DNA of 53,280 nucleotides, taken from assembly GCA_022562275.1 (NCBI GenBank), contig JADFPP010000016.1:1-53280 (forward strand). Direction: 5' to 3'. The translations under genes were made by a program, and so were the position numbers. The notes beneath the pieces are model-generated. The model did not search any database. It had not been told where the DNA came from and saw only the letters and a list, made by a program, of their open reading frames with translations. Positions 52,107-53,280 of this stretch are shown one piece after another. The DNA comes from Bacteroidota bacterium. GTDB taxonomy: Bacteria; Bacteroidota; Ignavibacteria; Ignavibacteriales; Ignavibacteriaceae. Each line of letters opens with the position of its first letter. Position 1 is the stretch's first letter.

Positions 52107-53280
52107 TTAAGCTGCTTCTCTCGCATACAAGTATTTCTGAAAATCAATAAATGTATTTTTAATTTTATCTACTCCGCCAAGTTCTTCTGCTGCATCTGTA
52201 ATCGAATGATATTTCAATTCCAGCAAGCTTGGTAATTTATCTTGTGCAAGTTCGCTTACACCTGTTTCGATATACTTAGATAAAACGAAGTCTAAAAAGT
52301 CTTTTTGTTTATCATCAAGCCCACTAAAAATATTTCCCTTTGCCTTTACTACTCTTTCTTCTCTGGTAATTGGTTTTATAGCAAAAGAAACATATTCAAG
52401 TACATCAAACAAATCACTTTTTTCCGCATTTATTAATTTTTGCAGCATAGTTAGTTCATCACTTCCATAGCCAGCTTCTTCAAGTTTTTCTAAGAATGAT
52501 TTTCGAGTTGATGGATTAGACCAAATTTCCCGAAGCTCTTTTTCACTTTTGAAAAATTCAGGTAGTTTACCAAATAGACTTTCTAAAAACTCTTCTGCTG
52601 ATATTGGTTTTCCATCTGCACTCCAAAAAGAAGTGGCTATCATATGTTGGATTTCTCTTTCTTTTCCATCACGCAGTTTTATTTTTAGTTTTTTCTTTTT
52701 TTCTTCCTTCTCGTCATCTTCTTGACTATCGTAAGGTTCTTTCGGTTCTTTAATTTTTCCTGATTTAGGTTCTTCAGGTTCTATTGGTTCGCCATCCCAT
52801 TCAGGATCGGAAAAGTGATGATATGCATTTACAAAATCATAGATGGTGAAATAATCTTTGCCCTCAAATAAACGAGTACCACGACCTACAATTTGTTTAA
52901 ACTCTATCATTGTATTAATTGGACGCAGCAGAACTATATTTCTAATGTTTCTTGCATCAATACCAGTCGATAATTTTTGTGATGTTGTTAGAACTGTAGG
53001 AATTGTTTTCTCATTATCCTGAAATTCACGTAAGTACTGTTCTCCAAGTGCACCATCATTTGCAGTTACACGACAGCAGTATTTTGGATCACTGCTTTCC
53101 TTATGCTGATTAATTAACTCTCTAATGGCAAGTGCATGATCCTGAGAAGCACAAAATACGATGCTCTTTTCCTTCTGGTTTATTTCTGATAATAAGATTT
53201 TAACTCTTTTTTCTTCACGCGCTTTAATCTCTATAATTTTATTAAAATCGGTTTCCTGATAAAGTTTGCCCTCCTCAACT
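52107..53280 (-). CDS. hsdR: Type I restriction enzyme subunit HsdR, 3' part (runs off the window)
   Basis: The frame is open from 52107 to the window end, so about 390 C-terminal residues are present and the N-terminal nuclease lies outside. Visible are helicase segments IVFCASQDHALAIRELINQH, TVLTTSQKLSTGIDARNIRN, IVLLRPINTM and the arginine-finger motif FKQIVGRGTRL. A charged linker (EPEEPKSGKIKEPKEP) and the EcoEI-type C-terminal helical domain follow. HsdR translocates and cuts DNA with HsdM and HsdS. No intact hsdM or hsdS follows downstream in this window; an HsdM tail is 13 kb away. Confidence 0.92.
   Translation of the reverse strand, partial: VEEGKLYQETDFNKIIEIKAREEKRVKILLSEINQKEKSIVFCASQDHALAIRELINQHKESSDPKYCCRVTANDGALGEQYLREFQDNEKTIPTVLTTSQKLSTGIDARNIRNIVLLRPINTMIEFKQIVGRGTRLFEGKDYFTIYDFVNAYHHFSDPEWDGEPIEPEEPKSGKIKEPKEPYDSQEDDEKEEKKKKLKIKLRDGKEREIQHMIATSFWSADGKPISAEEFLESLFGKLPEFFKSEKELREIWSNPSTRKSFLEKLEEAGYGSDELTMLQKLINAEKSDLFDVLEYVSFAIKPITREERVVKAKGNIFSGLDDKQKDFLDFVLSKYIETGVSELAQDKLPSLLELKYHSITDAAEELGGVDKIKNTFIDFQKYLYAREAA

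Noticed and set aside
1-53280. CRISPR array, rRNA or intact tRNA genes
   Set aside because: No regularly spaced direct repeats with unique spacers, no rRNA-like stretch and no foldable tRNA cloverleaf were found on either strand.
38616-53280. A single intact type I restriction operon
   Set aside because: Only an hsdM tail (38616) and an hsdR 3' part (52107 onward) are present, 13 kb apart with unrelated genes between; no hsdS is seen.

Overview
The window looks like a chromosomal segment from a member of the Ignavibacteria or a neighbouring Bacteroidota/Chlorobi-group lineage. It is AT-rich. It carries a SprA/Sov-type outer-membrane translocon gene next to a PorX regulator, both components of the type IX secretion system (T9SS). 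It also encodes an exported glycoside hydrolase with a T9SS C-terminal sorting domain, and several genes open with TTG or GTG behind strong Shine-Dalgarno (SD) sites. The lineage call is an inference from gene content; no rRNA or tRNA gene is present.

Region 1 (about 0.3-32.9 kb) is ordinary, densely packed chromosome. It holds tex; a SnoaL-like lipoprotein; a DUF1326/DUF2182 pair; a dnaK gene between two hsp20 genes; birA-coaX; and a minus-strand block sprA-porX-tsaE-tsaB-DUF1573-accD-panC. These are followed by a DUF985 cupin, an M28 peptidase, a VapBC-like toxin-antitoxin pair, the squalene genes hpnC-hpnD-hpnE, a cyclase-family lipoprotein, an M1 peptidase and a zinc alcohol dehydrogenase. 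Both panC and sprA show clear coding sequence upstream of their first ATG, with no canonical start codon available.

Region 2 (about 33-46 kb) is accessory DNA full of repeats and broken genes. A family of about 400-bp dispersed repeats (called R here) occurs as three long copies, two partial copies and one fragment. Between the copies lie unrelated cargo genes: a single-domain cereblon-like (CULT) protein, a compositionally different glycoside hydrolase, a frameshifted DUF1016 nuclease, a small lipoprotein, an AbiEi/AbiEii pair with its own operator-like repeats, a PD-(D/E)XK nuclease pair and a nucleotidyltransferase pair. Scattered among them are 3' tails of type I and apparent type IIG restriction-modification genes and fragments of ORF6N, PIN and DUF2283 genes. 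The picture is a defence island remodelled at repeats.

Region 3 (about 46-53.3 kb) continues the repeat-rich pattern. A DUF4136 lipoprotein is followed by a module in which a primary-like sigma factor lies between two paralogous STAS-domain genes, bracketed by direct repeats. After that come a PemK/MazF toxin with its partner, a DUF3467 protein overlapping a two-pass membrane protein, and the 3' part of hsdR running off the window edge.

The strongest leads are the cereblon-like protein, the R family with its conserved 28-32 codon micro-ORF, the mosaic of restriction-modification tails next to R copies, and the repeat-flanked STAS-sigma-STAS module.
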